From positions 1 through 11,321 of the forward strand of contig CANFUB010000064.1 in the NCBI GenBank assembly GCA_947450015.1: DNA of 11,321 bases. Direction: 5' to 3'. This document shows, in pieces, positions 1 to 7,886 of this stretch (positions within the stretch are counted from its first letter, which is position 1; the number at the start of each line of letters is the position of its first letter). The notes under the pieces are model-generated. The model was given only the letters and a program-made list of their open reading frames with translations, was not told the origin of the DNA and did no database searches. This DNA comes from Bacteroidota bacterium (GTDB lineage: Bacteria > Bacteroidota > Bacteroidia > NS11-12g > UBA955). The translations under genes were made by a program, and so were the position numbers.

Positions 1-2049
1 ATACTTTGCTAAGTAGTGAATGGTAAAGTCGACAACAATACCATAGGCAATACTAAATATAATAATCGTTGAAGGCTTTAAACGTATGCCAAAAAAGCCC
101 ATGATACCGAAAGTCATAATCAATGGAATTAAATTTGGAATAAGCGATATCACCACCATGCGCCAACTAAAAAACAAAAAGGCCATCATCACTGAAATAA
201 TGATCAAGGCAGAAATCATACTTGTTATTAGATTCTCAATCAAATAATCGTTGCCCTTTAAGAAAATGGCACTCGTACCTGTAATCTTAACATCATAGTT
301 TTCTTTAGGAAAAATAGAATCCATTTTCATTTGAACGGAATGCGACAAGACTTTCATTTTTTGAGAACCAATGTCAGCCATTTGTACACTTATACGCGCA
401 ACGCGGTAGTTGCTATCTACCATCGATTTTATTAAACTAGCACTGTGCTCCTGCTTTGGTAAATAATCAACAATATTGCTGATGTCGACTACGTTTGGAA
501 CTCTATAATAACGTTCATCACCATTGTTCATGCCTTGGTTAGCAAATTTTAAAATATCGACTACTGACATTGGTTTTGAAAATTCTGGATACGCATGCAA
601 TTCTTTTTCAAGACGGTTAATTTTTTGCAAGGTCATATAGTCCTTTACACCGCCATCTACTTTGGTATCAATTCTAATTTCAAAAGGCAAAGTGCCTTTC
701 ATATTTTTTTCGAAGAATTTTAAGTCTTGGTAAACAGGATCATTTTCTGGTAAATCATCTACTACATATCCTAAATTTTTAACTTTAAAGGATCCATAAA
801 TTGACACCACTAACAATACGCTTGTTATCACATAAATCGTTTTTCTTTTATTGTAAGTTAAATAATTGCAATAGTCGAGTACTTTGTTCAATCGCTTGCC
901 ATCAAGGTGTTTCGTATGCTTTGGTTTTGGTGGCGGCAAATAACTGTATACAATTGGTATGAATACTAAAGAAACAACATACACCAACATAATGATGATA
1001 CCTGAAACGATAGAGAATTGATCGAGCATTGCGCTTCCAGAAAAACTGAAAACCATAAATCCTACAGCTGTTGTTACGTTGGTTAGAAACAGTGGTAAAC
1101 CATTCTTTGAAATCAAACGGGTAATGGCCTTCATTTTATTGCCATGTGTTGTGTACTCTTGATGGTATACGTTTAACAAGTATATACAATTTTGCACCCC
1201 TATAATCACCATCAGTGGCGGCAATATGCCTGTTAGTATTGTTATTTTGTAATCTAACATTGCCAAGCAGCCCAATGTTGCAATTACACCAACAATTACT
1301 ACCACTAAAGACAATAACACAGCACTCATAAAACGGAAAAACAAGAAGATGAATACTGCCGTAATTAAAATAGAAAGGAAAGTGAATATTTTTATCTCAT
1401 CGGCTACTTTTGAGCTCATGATGGTGCGTACATAAGGCAAACCACTAAAGTGCATTTGACAGCCATGCTTGGCACCAAATTGATTAGCCCTATCGGCAAT
1501 CGATTTCACCAAAGGAATTCTGGCTTTGCTATCTAATTCTTTCTTTTTAAGTGTTACTGCAATAAGCGTTACATTGCTATCTGGGTTGTAAAGCAAGCCA
1601 TCATAAAACTTTAAACGTGTAATGCTCCTATGAAACGAATCAACCTCCTCCTGATTTTTAAACCGGGCATTTAAAATGGGTTCTATGGTGAGCTTTTGCA
1701 ACGAATCGTTGCGCACAAGGTTATAGGCCTTGGCCAATGATACAACTTTTTCTACACCTGGGGTATGTTCTAAATCATTACTTAAATCGTACCAATCATT
1801 GAAAAAATCCTTTTTAAAAATATCCTTGCTTTGAACCCCAATCACAAGAATGTTGCCATCCTCGCCAAAGGTTTCTTTGAACTTTACATACTCTATAAAG
1901 TCAGGATCATCAGCAGGAATAACCTTTGCGAAATCATAGGTCATTTTTACCTTGGTAGCATAGAATCCAAATACGCCTGTAATGGCCACTAGAGAAATCA
2001 GCAACCAAAAGCGATTTCTAATACAGAAAGTTGATAAAGCACTCCACAT
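1..2049 (-). CDS. RND superfamily (MMPL-type) transporter, C-terminus cut by window edge
   Basis: This is an inner-membrane transporter of the RND/MMPL type, probably a proton-driven exporter of lipids or other hydrophobic compounds; the substrate cannot be read from sequence. The 683 residues present start MWSALSTFCIRNRFW and continue without a stop to the left edge. A first membrane helix (about residues 11-30) is followed by a periplasmic domain with the IPADDPDFIEY and FGED motifs common in the family. A membrane block follows (about 217-345), then a second periplasmic domain, then the start of the second membrane block. That block contains GIVVDFTIHYLAKY, the RND TM4-type Asp motif (D674). 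The matching place in the first half reads GVQNCIYLLN, with Asn287 instead of Asp. Probably 100 or more residues are missing. It follows an operon terminator, so it likely has its own promoter. Family assignment is firm; function is inferred only at family level. Confidence 0.9.
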   Translation of the reverse strand, partial: MWSALSTFCIRNRFWLLISLVAITGVFGFYATKVKMTYDFAKVIPADDPDFIEYVKFKETFGEDGNILVIGVQSKDIFKKDFFNDWYDLSNDLEHTPGVEKVVSLAKAYNLVRNDSLQKLTIEPILNARFKNQEEVDSFHRSITRLKFYDGLLYNPDSNVTLIAVTLKKKELDSKARIPLVKSIADRANQFGAKHGCQMHFSGLPYVRTIMSSKVADEIKIFTFLSILITAVFIFLFFRFMSAVLLSLVVVIVGVIATLGCLAMLDYKITILTGILPPLMVIIGVQNCIYLLNVYHQEYTTHGNKMKAITRLISKNGLPLFLTNVTTAVGFMVFSFSGSAMLDQFSIVSGIIIMLVYVVSLVFIPIVYSYLPPPKPKHTKHLDGKRLNKVLDYCNYLTYNKRKTIYVITSVLLVVSIYGSFKVKNLGYVVDDLPENDPVYQDLKFFEKNMKGTLPFEIRIDTKVDGGVKDYMTLQKINRLEKELHAYPEFSKPMSVVDILKFANQGMNNGDERYYRVPNVVDISNIVDYLPKQEHSASLIKSMVDSNYRVARISVQMADIGSQKMKVLSHSVQMKMDSIFPKENYDVKITGTSAIFLKGNDYLIENLITSMISALIIISVMMAFLFFSWRMVVISLIPNLIPLIMTFGIMGFFGIRLKPSTIIIFSIAYGIVVDFTIHYLAKY

Positions 2050-2075
2050 TTTGCGCAAAAATAAGCAAATCTTTA

Positions 2076-2083
2076 CACCTCCT
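2076..2083 (-). promoter_or_regulatory. Shine-Dalgarno-like AGGAGGTG upstream of the RND transporter
   Basis: The minus strand reads AGGAGGTG 26 bases before the ATG of the transporter, too far for ordinary ribosome binding from that ATG. It lies 7 bases before an in-frame ATT and 19 bases before an in-frame TTG, either of which would add only a few residues. Bacteroidota seldom use Shine-Dalgarno pairing, so this may be chance. I kept the ATG start because the protein then begins in the usual way for the family. Confidence 0.25.
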
Positions 2084-2100
2084 ATAATTAAATTGTGGCA

Positions 2101-2134
2101 ATAAAAAAGGACCAGCCGCTATGGTTGGTCCTTT
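2101..2134 (-). terminator. Intrinsic terminator of the exbB-tonB-TPR operon
   Basis: The arms 2106-2117 and 2123-2134 can form a 12-bp stem (core GGACCA/TGGTCC) with a 5-base loop. Read on the minus strand there is one A-C mismatch near the loop, and the 3' arm runs straight into TTTTTTAT. It starts 37 bases past the TPR-protein stop codon, where the long minus-strand operon should end. Read on the plus strand the stem is slightly better (a G-U pair replaces the mismatch), but the T-tract is only three bases long, so the minus orientation is preferred. Confidence 0.85.
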
Positions 2135-2171
2135 CAAAATATGGGTTGACTAGCAGCTATACTGCAAATCA

Positions 2172-3740
2172 CTACTTTAATCGTTTCAATTCATCTAATG
2201 CCTTGGCATTATTTGGATCGATTTGTAAAATCTTATTGAAGTTTTCTTTTGCCGTTACATTGTCCAATTGGGTAAGCGCCACAAATGCTAGGTAATTGTA
2301 TGCACTTATTAGGTTCGCACGGTGCTTGCTTGGGTCGGCCGCGGTTAACTCAATGAACTTTTTATAATGCACGATGGCAAAGCCTTTTAAATTGGTTTTA
2401 TCTTCTTGCTCAACATTCGCTTTAGCTCTCCATAAATAGCCATCTGGTGATTGTGGTTGCAAGTTAACAAATTTAGAAAACGCTGAATCAGCATTTACAA
2501 AATCACCACTGCTATAACAACTGCGACCTAAATAATAAAAGTCTAATGGTGAAGCTGTTTTTTGCTTCATTTCAGTGCGTTTCTTATAGGCCAAAGCCGC
2601 CTGTTTGTAGCGTTTTGCATTGAATAATACTTTAGCGTACTCTGATTGCAAATCTGCGTCATTAGAGTCTAATTCAACGGCCTTACTGAAATAATTAATG
2701 GCATTGGCAGTATCTGCATTGCCAGTAGCAATTCTACCAGAATAAATATAATCCAATGTGATTAATTTTGATTTTTCACAGTATTTCCAAAAGTTTGTCA
2801 TGGCCACCTTAGCCTCTTTCATCTTTTTTATCTCGCAATTGCTATAAGCCAAAATTCTATAGTAAATAAAGTTGGTTGTATCCTGCTTCGAAAATCCTGA
2901 CACTTCGTCAACTGCTTTTTGATACTCCTTCAATTGGAATAAAAATCCTGCATAAGTGGCTTTGGCACGGCTATCGTTATTGTTTAAATCGAGGTATTTT
3001 CTAAATTCTGCAGTGGCCTTTTCATAGCTTTTAGTAAGGTAGTATAATTCACCAAGCTCTTTGTGCACAAAATCATAGTTTGCATTGATAGCGTTGGCTC
3101 TCTCTAAAAATTCAATGGCTTTGGTATAATTCAAAGAAGAATAGAATAGGCGGCCGATTTTAATTAATGCCATTAAGTTATTGGCGTTTTTATCGGTTAC
3201 CTCTTCGTATTTCGACATGGCTTTACCACCTTCGTGTTGATCTAAAAGATTATCGCCTAATGCTAATTTGTAATAATCTGCATCGGGAGCTAAAAGCGCT
3301 GCTTGTTCAAAATAAACTTGGTAGTCTTGCGGTGCAACAGCTTTTGGTTGGTAGCTTAAAAAGCCAGCCTGATAAAATACTTCGGCATCTCTTTTTTTGC
3401 TGATGCTGATGGCCTTTTCAATAAAACCTTTTACGATGGCTTTATCAGCGTTGTTGATGATGGCCATTCTCGCTTTGGCAATATTTGCATAAGCATCTGT
3501 GCCAGCTTCAGCTTTTAAGTAGAAAAATTTGGCTGAGTCCATCTCATCTAATTTTAAGTAAGCATTACCCAAATACAAATTAGATTGCGCACTTGACTGT
3601 GTTTTATTGATAATTAATAAACTTTGTTTTGCCGCCTTAAAATTCTCATTTTGTAAATCGGCCTTTACTTGCTCTAAACTTTGAGCAGAAATACAATTAG
3701 CAAAAGTGATTGCTAAAATTAATGTTAGTATATTTTTCAT
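2172..3740 (-). CDS. Exported tetratricopeptide-repeat protein, last gene of the TonB operon
   Basis: This 522-residue protein begins with a signal peptide (hydrophobic residues 4-18, likely cleavage after Ala19 in ISAQS), so it should sit in the periplasm or on a periplasmic membrane face. The rest is helical with many TPR-like units. The clearest are around residues 155-290 (for example the unit ending SLNYTKAIEFLERANAINA and the next with KSYEKATAEFRKYLDLN), about 345-420, and the final unit near 480-520 ending LQIDPNNAKALDELKRL. TPR arrays bind partner proteins; no enzymatic motif is visible. The gene starts three bases after the stop of the PstS-like lipoprotein gene and is followed by a strong terminator, so it is translated as part of the ExbB-ExbD-TonB operon. 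A scaffold role for that complex is an inference. Fold and export are well supported; the partner is unknown. Confidence 0.9.
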   Translation of the reverse strand: MKNILTLILAITFANCISAQSLEQVKADLQNENFKAAKQSLLIINKTQSSAQSNLYLGNAYLKLDEMDSAKFFYLKAEAGTDAYANIAKARMAIINNADKAIVKGFIEKAISISKKRDAEVFYQAGFLSYQPKAVAPQDYQVYFEQAALLAPDADYYKLALGDNLLDQHEGGKAMSKYEEVTDKNANNLMALIKIGRLFYSSLNYTKAIEFLERANAINANYDFVHKELGELYYLTKSYEKATAEFRKYLDLNNNDSRAKATYAGFLFQLKEYQKAVDEVSGFSKQDTTNFIYYRILAYSNCEIKKMKEAKVAMTNFWKYCEKSKLITLDYIYSGRIATGNADTANAINYFSKAVELDSNDADLQSEYAKVLFNAKRYKQAALAYKKRTEMKQKTASPLDFYYLGRSCYSSGDFVNADSAFSKFVNLQPQSPDGYLWRAKANVEQEDKTNLKGFAIVHYKKFIELTAADPSKHRANLISAYNYLAFVALTQLDNVTAKENFNKILQIDPNNAKALDELKRLK

Positions 3741-3743
3741 TTC

Positions 3744-4658
3744 TTATTTCGTGTTAACTATTACCTCGCGCCCTGGAAAGATTGCTGGCACCATGCCACA
3801 TTTTAAAAACAATCGCTGAGCTTTCGGTTTGAATATATAATTTACAAAAGTTGTGCCCGATTTTTTCTCCATATTACAGTTAAGCAATACGATGGGCATG
3901 GTATAGGGGTAATCCTTAGTGGTAATGCTTTCTTGACTGGGATTAACCGTTAATTCTCTATTCGAGGAATCGCTGTATTTTACGGACAAAACTTTTAAAC
4001 CCTTCAGCATTTCGATGGTCGATTGTGCTTCAATATCGGCAATATATGAAAAGGGAATAATACCAATTGAATAGGCATCGGTTTTTAAAAATTGCAGCAA
4101 ATCATTTAAACCATTTTTAGAATAAGCAGACGTAAGTTGTTTGTCGCTTAAACCATAATAGGCTTTGAAATATGGTATGGCTTGGCAACTATTGTTCTCA
4201 AAAACAAATTGGAATTCCTTAATATTCCCTTTTGTAAAGTAGTCTTTAATTTCGGAGGCATATAGTCTATCTCTTACATTTTCGGTATTGGCCACAAAAA
4301 CAAATGCATCATGGGCTATCACATATTCCTTTGGTAAAAAATCTTCCTTTTTTTGAAAAAACTGTTTCTCACCTTCTGTTAACTTTCTTTGCAACACCGC
4401 ACAACTCACTTCATTACGCATCAGCGCTTTTAGTATAGAAGCCTCTTGGAGATACTTAAGTTTAACAATCGGATTCACATAGTCATTCTCATAGGCTTTG
4501 CGTTGCTCATTGATTAAAATGGCAAGACTGGTATCGACATAGATTTCTAATGTATCTTTAACAGCAGTTGTTTGTGGCTGTTTTGCATTGTTAGTGCAAC
4601 CAAATAAAACACTTACTAAAAATGCACTTAACAATATGCTTAAGCATTTATTCCTCAT
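3744..4658 (-). CDS. PstS-like solute-binding-fold lipoprotein in the TonB operon
   Basis: This 304-residue lipoprotein has a signal peptide with lipobox LFGC, so Cys21 is the likely lipidated residue. The body resembles the phosphate-type periplasmic binding protein family. It has an N-terminal strand (DTLEIYVDTS), a segment AVLQRKLTEGE where PstS-like proteins have their Ser/Arg-containing binding stretch, then VIAHDAFVFVANTEN, and a C-terminal YPYTMPIVLLN...AQRLFLKCGMVPAI block that matches the family's usual ending. The ligand motifs are not conserved: the expected Asp-Ile-Ala stretch reads SCAVLQR (85-91), and the SGT-like loop reads NNSCQA (155-160). There is no PstC/PstA/PstB permease or ATPase nearby. 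It overlaps the upstream 73-residue gene by 11 bases and is 3 bases from the TPR gene. I infer a sensor or structural role rather than phosphate uptake; fold assignment is good, ligand unknown. Confidence 0.8.
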   Translation of the reverse strand: MRNKCLSILLSAFLVSVLFGCTNNAKQPQTTAVKDTLEIYVDTSLAILINEQRKAYENDYVNPIVKLKYLQEASILKALMRNEVSCAVLQRKLTEGEKQFFQKKEDFLPKEYVIAHDAFVFVANTENVRDRLYASEIKDYFTKGNIKEFQFVFENNSCQAIPYFKAYYGLSDKQLTSAYSKNGLNDLLQFLKTDAYSIGIIPFSYIADIEAQSTIEMLKGLKVLSVKYSDSSNRELTVNPSQESITTKDYPYTMPIVLLNCNMEKKSGTTFVNYIFKPKAQRLFLKCGMVPAIFPGREVIVNTK

Positions 4659-4869
4659 TTCTTAATTCTGCTTTAAAATCTTGAAATGTTCTCAATAAAC
4701 GATAAGAACCGTAAAGTAACAAAAGAATGCAATAGAGCTCCTTCATACTATTCTCGCCTTGAAAATCGAGGACTTTAGAAAAATAAAGTATGAAAGAAAA
4801 ACTTATAAATAAAAGATAGATAGCAAACTTGAAGAGATAAGCAGGGTATTCAATTAATTTTTTAAACAC
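4648..4869 (-). CDS. Small two-helix membrane protein in the TonB operon
   Basis: This 73-residue protein is not one I can name. It has two predicted membrane helices, about residues 11-31 (rich in Phe, Ile, Leu) and 44-59 (CILLLLYGSYRLL). A short loop with DFQGEN joins them, and the tail is charged (RTFQDFKAELRNEE). Both ends carry Lys/Arg or mixed charge, which suits a hairpin with both termini in the cytoplasm. The gene sits 19 bases after tonB and its last 11 bases overlap the start of the PstS-like lipoprotein gene, which suggests translational coupling and argues that it is real. It might be an accessory subunit of the ExbB-ExbD-TonB complex; this is inferred from position only. Confidence 0.8.
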   Translation of the reverse strand: MFKKLIEYPAYLFKFAIYLLFISFSFILYFSKVLDFQGENSMKELYCILLLLYGSYRLLRTFQDFKAELRNEE

Positions 4870-4888
4870 GTTTCAATCAATATAAGGC

Positions 4889-5698
4889 TTACTCAATGGT
4901 AAACTCAATTGGAATCTCGCATCTAACACTAACTGAAACACCGTTTTGTTTACCCGCTTTAAACTTGGTTAATTTTCTAACCACTTTAATCGCTTCGGCA
5001 TCCAATTTAGGGTGACCAGAACCTCTTCCTACTTTTACATCTTCCACTTTACCATCGCCAGTTACAACAAAGTATATGGTTACCATGCCGGTAACGCCAT
5101 TGTCATATTCATCAGGAGGGTAAACAAGGTTTTCTGAAAGGAAATCATCTAAAGCAGCTTGACCACCAATGTATTCTGGCATTTGCTCAACACGCTCGTA
5201 GATTTTATTTCTATCCACACCATCACCGCCTGTTACTTGGGTAACAATTGGTGGCGGATCATCGGTCGCCTCACCTTCAATATTTTTATCACCAATATCT
5301 TTGTTATCTAACTCAGTAATGGTTGGTGGTGGTGCCTCGTCAACTTCTTCTTTCTTTACCGCTTCCATTTCTAGAAACCTTGCAGTAGGGCGCAATACAG
5401 GCTCAACTGGCGGTGGTGGTGGCGGTGGTGGTTCATCTGGCTTAATAGATGGCGGAGCCACCAAGGTTAAGACAGTAGTGTCTGTTTGCTCTTCGGCAGC
5501 AGCAACAAACAATCCTAAAGTTTTTACAATTTTAGGCGTAAACATACTGAATACAAATACAAACACGCTTATTCCTAGCGCCTTCATCAGGTGCTTTTCA
5601 TATAACTGTCTCAATACGTAGGCGCCATAGTTTTTGTTCCTTGAATCAAAAACAATTTCGTCCATCGACTGATTGTGATAATCTAATTTAACATCCAT
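4889..5698 (-). CDS. tonB: TonB energy transducer
   Basis: TonB carries energy from the ExbB-ExbD motor across the periplasm to outer-membrane receptors. The 269 residues show the Bacteroidota layout. A cytoplasmic N-terminus carries DEIVFDSRNKNYGAYVLR (residues 13-30), then comes one membrane helix (about 40-57). A Pro/Glu-rich periplasmic spacer follows, including eight consecutive prolines (90-97) and later EAPPP and DDPPP. The C-terminal TonB domain (about 170-269) contains GGQAALDDFL, NLVYPPDEYDNGVTG, VTIYFVVTGDGKVEDVKV, the LDAEAIKVVRKL helix and a terminal IPIEFTIE strand. It lies 57 bases downstream of the second exbD and 19 bases before the small membrane-protein gene. The start is supported by the conserved N-terminal motif. 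Which outer-membrane receptors it serves cannot be told here. Confidence 0.95.
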   Translation of the reverse strand: MDVKLDYHNQSMDEIVFDSRNKNYGAYVLRQLYEKHLMKALGISVFVFVFSMFTPKIVKTLGLFVAAAEEQTDTTVLTLVAPPSIKPDEPPPPPPPPVEPVLRPTARFLEMEAVKKEEVDEAPPPTITELDNKDIGDKNIEGEATDDPPPIVTQVTGGDGVDRNKIYERVEQMPEYIGGQAALDDFLSENLVYPPDEYDNGVTGMVTIYFVVTGDGKVEDVKVGRGSGHPKLDAEAIKVVRKLTKFKAGKQNGVSVSVRCEIPIEFTIE

Positions 5699-5755
5699 AA
5701 CATTCTTTTTAATGGTTAATACAATTGGTGTTTAAAAGGTAAATACTAAAATTAA

Positions 5756-6313
5756 TTATTTTACTACGGTTCCTTTACCACCATTTTTTATGGCTTCTAA
5801 CTCTGGCGGTTGAACATCTTGCATGGCATAACGTTTAATGCCTGTAATGTCCATCTCATCTAGAGCGTCTACCATGTTCTCATAATTGGCATCATCAGTC
5901 GCTTTGATTAAACAAATCATGGTATCTTTATTACCATAGGTTTTTTCAAGCTTCTTTTGTTTCCAATAAATAATATCTCTAATGCCTTTTTCGTTGGCAA
6001 ATACTGTCTTCTTAAGATCACTGGCGGTCATTCCTTCATACCACCAAACAGCATTGTCTTTGTCTAAAATAATATTTAACAATAATTCTTCATTAATTTT
6101 TATTTTATCAGTCGGCACATCGGCTTTTTTAGGCATGTTTAACTCCATGGCATTGGGTTTATTCAATGTAGTGGTTAACATGAAAAAAGTAATTAGTAGA
6201 AATGCTAAGTCAACCATAGGTGTTAAATCCACCTTGGTAGACATCTTTTTGGAGCGGGTTTTCCCTCCGTGTTTTTTCTTCCCTCCGCCTTCCGCGGTAT
6301 TTAATTCTGCCAT
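5756..6313 (-). CDS. exbD: ExbD-type biopolymer transport protein (second of two)
   Basis: This is an inner-membrane ExbD/TolR-family subunit of the proton-driven motor that powers TonB. The 185 residues comprise a Gly/Lys-rich cytoplasmic N-terminus (residues 9-23), a single membrane helix from about 30 to 50, and a periplasmic domain. The helix begins VDLTPMVDLAFLLITFFML, and Asp35 sits where the proton-carrying Asp of ExbD is found. The periplasmic domain ends in a short Pro/Lys-rich tail. Nine bases separate it from the preceding exbD, and a 57-base gap leads to tonB. It differs from the upstream copy in both termini, so the two are paralogues rather than a recent duplication. They may form a mixed dimer inside one ExbB ring, which is inference. 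Confidence 0.93.
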   Translation of the reverse strand: MAELNTAEGGGKKKHGGKTRSKKMSTKVDLTPMVDLAFLLITFFMLTTTLNKPNAMELNMPKKADVPTDKIKINEELLLNIILDKDNAVWWYEGMTASDLKKTVFANEKGIRDIIYWKQKKLEKTYGNKDTMICLIKATDDANYENMVDALDEMDITGIKRYAMQDVQPPELEAIKNGGKGTVVK

Positions 6314-6322
6314 TTTTAAATA

Positions 6323-6961
6323 TTACTTAGATTCGGTTGATTCTGTTGGTTCGGTTGTAGTGGTTGCTGAGTTACCAGAAAGGGTTGTAATTAAGTTGAA
6401 TTTATGAATATCTGCCCTTTCGGTTAATGCATAAATTACTTTTTTAATGGCCTTAATGTTACTCACTTTATCACCCTTAATGGCTACCTTCATTTTCTGA
6501 TCGACATACCTGGTTTGCAAGACCCATTCACCCAATTCACATTTTGCAGAATCCATTGGGATTCCATTTTGCTTATAGGCTTTGTATTGCTCTGGATTGA
6601 GTGCTAAGACTTGGGGCATCTCTGCTAAAGAAAAACCAAACATATCAAGACCCATAAAAGCCTTTTTTTGATTTTGATTTAATTTTATTTCAGGATGTTG
6701 CTCTAGCATTCTATTCAATAATTCTTCTCTATCTTCACGCTTAGAAAGACTGAAGAAAGCTGTTCCTTCTTTAGAAACTGAAATGGTCATTACACCCTCC
6801 AATTTGATTTGAGAACGGGAATTTGGAATATCGATAGGCACCGCCTCTGCAGGTCGGAACTTTGAGGTAAGCATGAAAAAGGTGAGCAATAGAAACGATA
6901 CATCGCACATGGCGGTCATATCTATTGACGTGCTTTTCCTTGGTAATTTAACTTTTGGCAT
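6323..6961 (-). CDS. exbD: ExbD-type biopolymer transport protein (first of two)
   Basis: This is the first ExbD/TolR-family subunit of the motor. It has 212 residues: a short basic N-terminus (MPKVKLPRKS), a membrane helix opening with IDMTAMCDVSFLLLTFFML where Asp20 is the predicted proton-carrying residue, and a larger periplasmic part. That part includes a middle section (about residues 75-145) with many Lys, Gln and Met, then the usual closing fold (VDQKMKVAIKGDKV...IKKVIYALTERADIHKFNLIT). The extreme C-terminus is a Thr/Ser/Glu-rich tail (TTTTEPTESTESK) that looks disordered. It lies 28 bases after exbB and 9 bases before the second exbD. It is longer than the E. coli ExbD (about 141 residues) because of the middle section and tail. 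Confidence 0.93.
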   Translation of the reverse strand: MPKVKLPRKSTSIDMTAMCDVSFLLLTFFMLTSKFRPAEAVPIDIPNSRSQIKLEGVMTISVSKEGTAFFSLSKREDREELLNRMLEQHPEIKLNQNQKKAFMGLDMFGFSLAEMPQVLALNPEQYKAYKQNGIPMDSAKCELGEWVLQTRYVDQKMKVAIKGDKVSNIKAIKKVIYALTERADIHKFNLITTLSGNSATTTTEPTESTESK

Positions 6962-6989
6962 AGCTTAATTTAATATTGCCTAAGGTTAA

Positions 6990-7784
6990 TTATTTGTTTT
7001 TTGATGCGAATGTTTGAGAAATACTGAAACCTATCTCATCAATACCATAGGTTAATTTATCAATCATACCAGTAAACAAGTTGTAGAAAATAATCGCTAA
7101 AGCCGAAGTACCAATACCAATTGCGGTATTAATCAAGGCCTCAGAAATACCTGATGACAATGCACCTGGATCTGGTGTACCAGAAGCCGCTAACGCAGCG
7201 AACGCTCTGATCATACCCAATACAGTACCTAATAGACCTAATAAGGTTGCTACTGATGCAATAGTTGCTAATATGTTAAGGTTTTTCTCAAGCATTGGTA
7301 ATTCTAATGAAACGGCTTCTTCCATTTCTTTAGAGATGGCCAATACTTTTTGATCTTTTGCTAACTCGGTATTTTTTTCCATTTCAGCATATCTGCCTAA
7401 ACCTGCTCTTACCACATTGGCAACTGAACCTTTTTGCTTATCGCAATCTGCAATAGCTGCATTCACATTACCGTTTGAAAGATTTGATTTAACATTTTGA
7501 AGGAAAGCTTCTAAAGAACCTCTTCCTTTTGCAGATGCAATGGTGAACAAACGCTCAATAACAATAGTAAAAACGGTTAAGAACAATGTCATTAACAATG
7601 GTACAATGAAACCACCTTCGTGGATAGTACCGAAATAATTACCTGCTTTTGGGCTGTGATCCGCATTGAAATTGTCGGCTGCCCCAAAAATGAAAACGAA
7701 AACTAAAACAGATACCACAAATGCTACAGGGATTGTAAGAATTCCAATCCAATTGGTTGATTTTTTAACTTGTGCTTGACTCAT
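6990..7784 (-). CDS. exbB: MotA/TolQ/ExbB-family proton channel, first gene of the TonB operon
   Basis: ExbB forms the inner-membrane ring through which protons drive ExbD and TonB. The 264 residues have a hydrophobic N-terminal helix (about 13-35), a second helix (59-80) followed by a cytoplasmic domain, and two long helices (about 170-192 and 215-237). The last two carry the family signature: ATLLGLLGTVLGMIRAF with Thr187, and ISEALINTAIGIGTSALA with Thr220. These correspond to the two channel-lining threonines of E. coli ExbB. The extra N-terminal helix compared with the three-helix E. coli protein is usual in this phylum. It is the promoter-proximal gene, with a 627-bp gene-free region upstream and exbD 28 bases downstream. 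The start is preceded by A/T-only sequence, as expected for Bacteroidota. Confidence 0.95.
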   Translation of the reverse strand: MSQAQVKKSTNWIGILTIPVAFVVSVLVFVFIFGAADNFNADHSPKAGNYFGTIHEGGFIVPLLMTLFLTVFTIVIERLFTIASAKGRGSLEAFLQNVKSNLSNGNVNAAIADCDKQKGSVANVVRAGLGRYAEMEKNTELAKDQKVLAISKEMEEAVSLELPMLEKNLNILATIASVATLLGLLGTVLGMIRAFAALAASGTPDPGALSSGISEALINTAIGIGTSALAIIFYNLFTGMIDKLTYGIDEIGFSISQTFASKNK

Positions 7785-7886
7785 TTGATTAAAAATTAAT
7801 TATAAAATATTTAGAGATGCAAATTAAACGCCTTTTTGTCAAAAAAAATAAAATATTTAATGAATCTAATGTTAAGTTATTGTAAC

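Noticed and set aside
2095..2295. Short plus-strand frame across the operon terminator
   Set aside because: It runs through the terminator stem and the 3' end of the TPR gene and has no recognisable content.
5408..5431. TGG/CGG trinucleotide run as a possible phase-variation repeat
   Set aside because: Eight imperfect triplets encode the normal TonB poly-proline stretch and in-frame changes would not switch the gene off.
5301..5621. Gly-rich plus-strand frame opposite tonB
   Set aside because: It is the mirror of the TonB proline-rich spacer; the coding strand is fixed by clear TonB domains.
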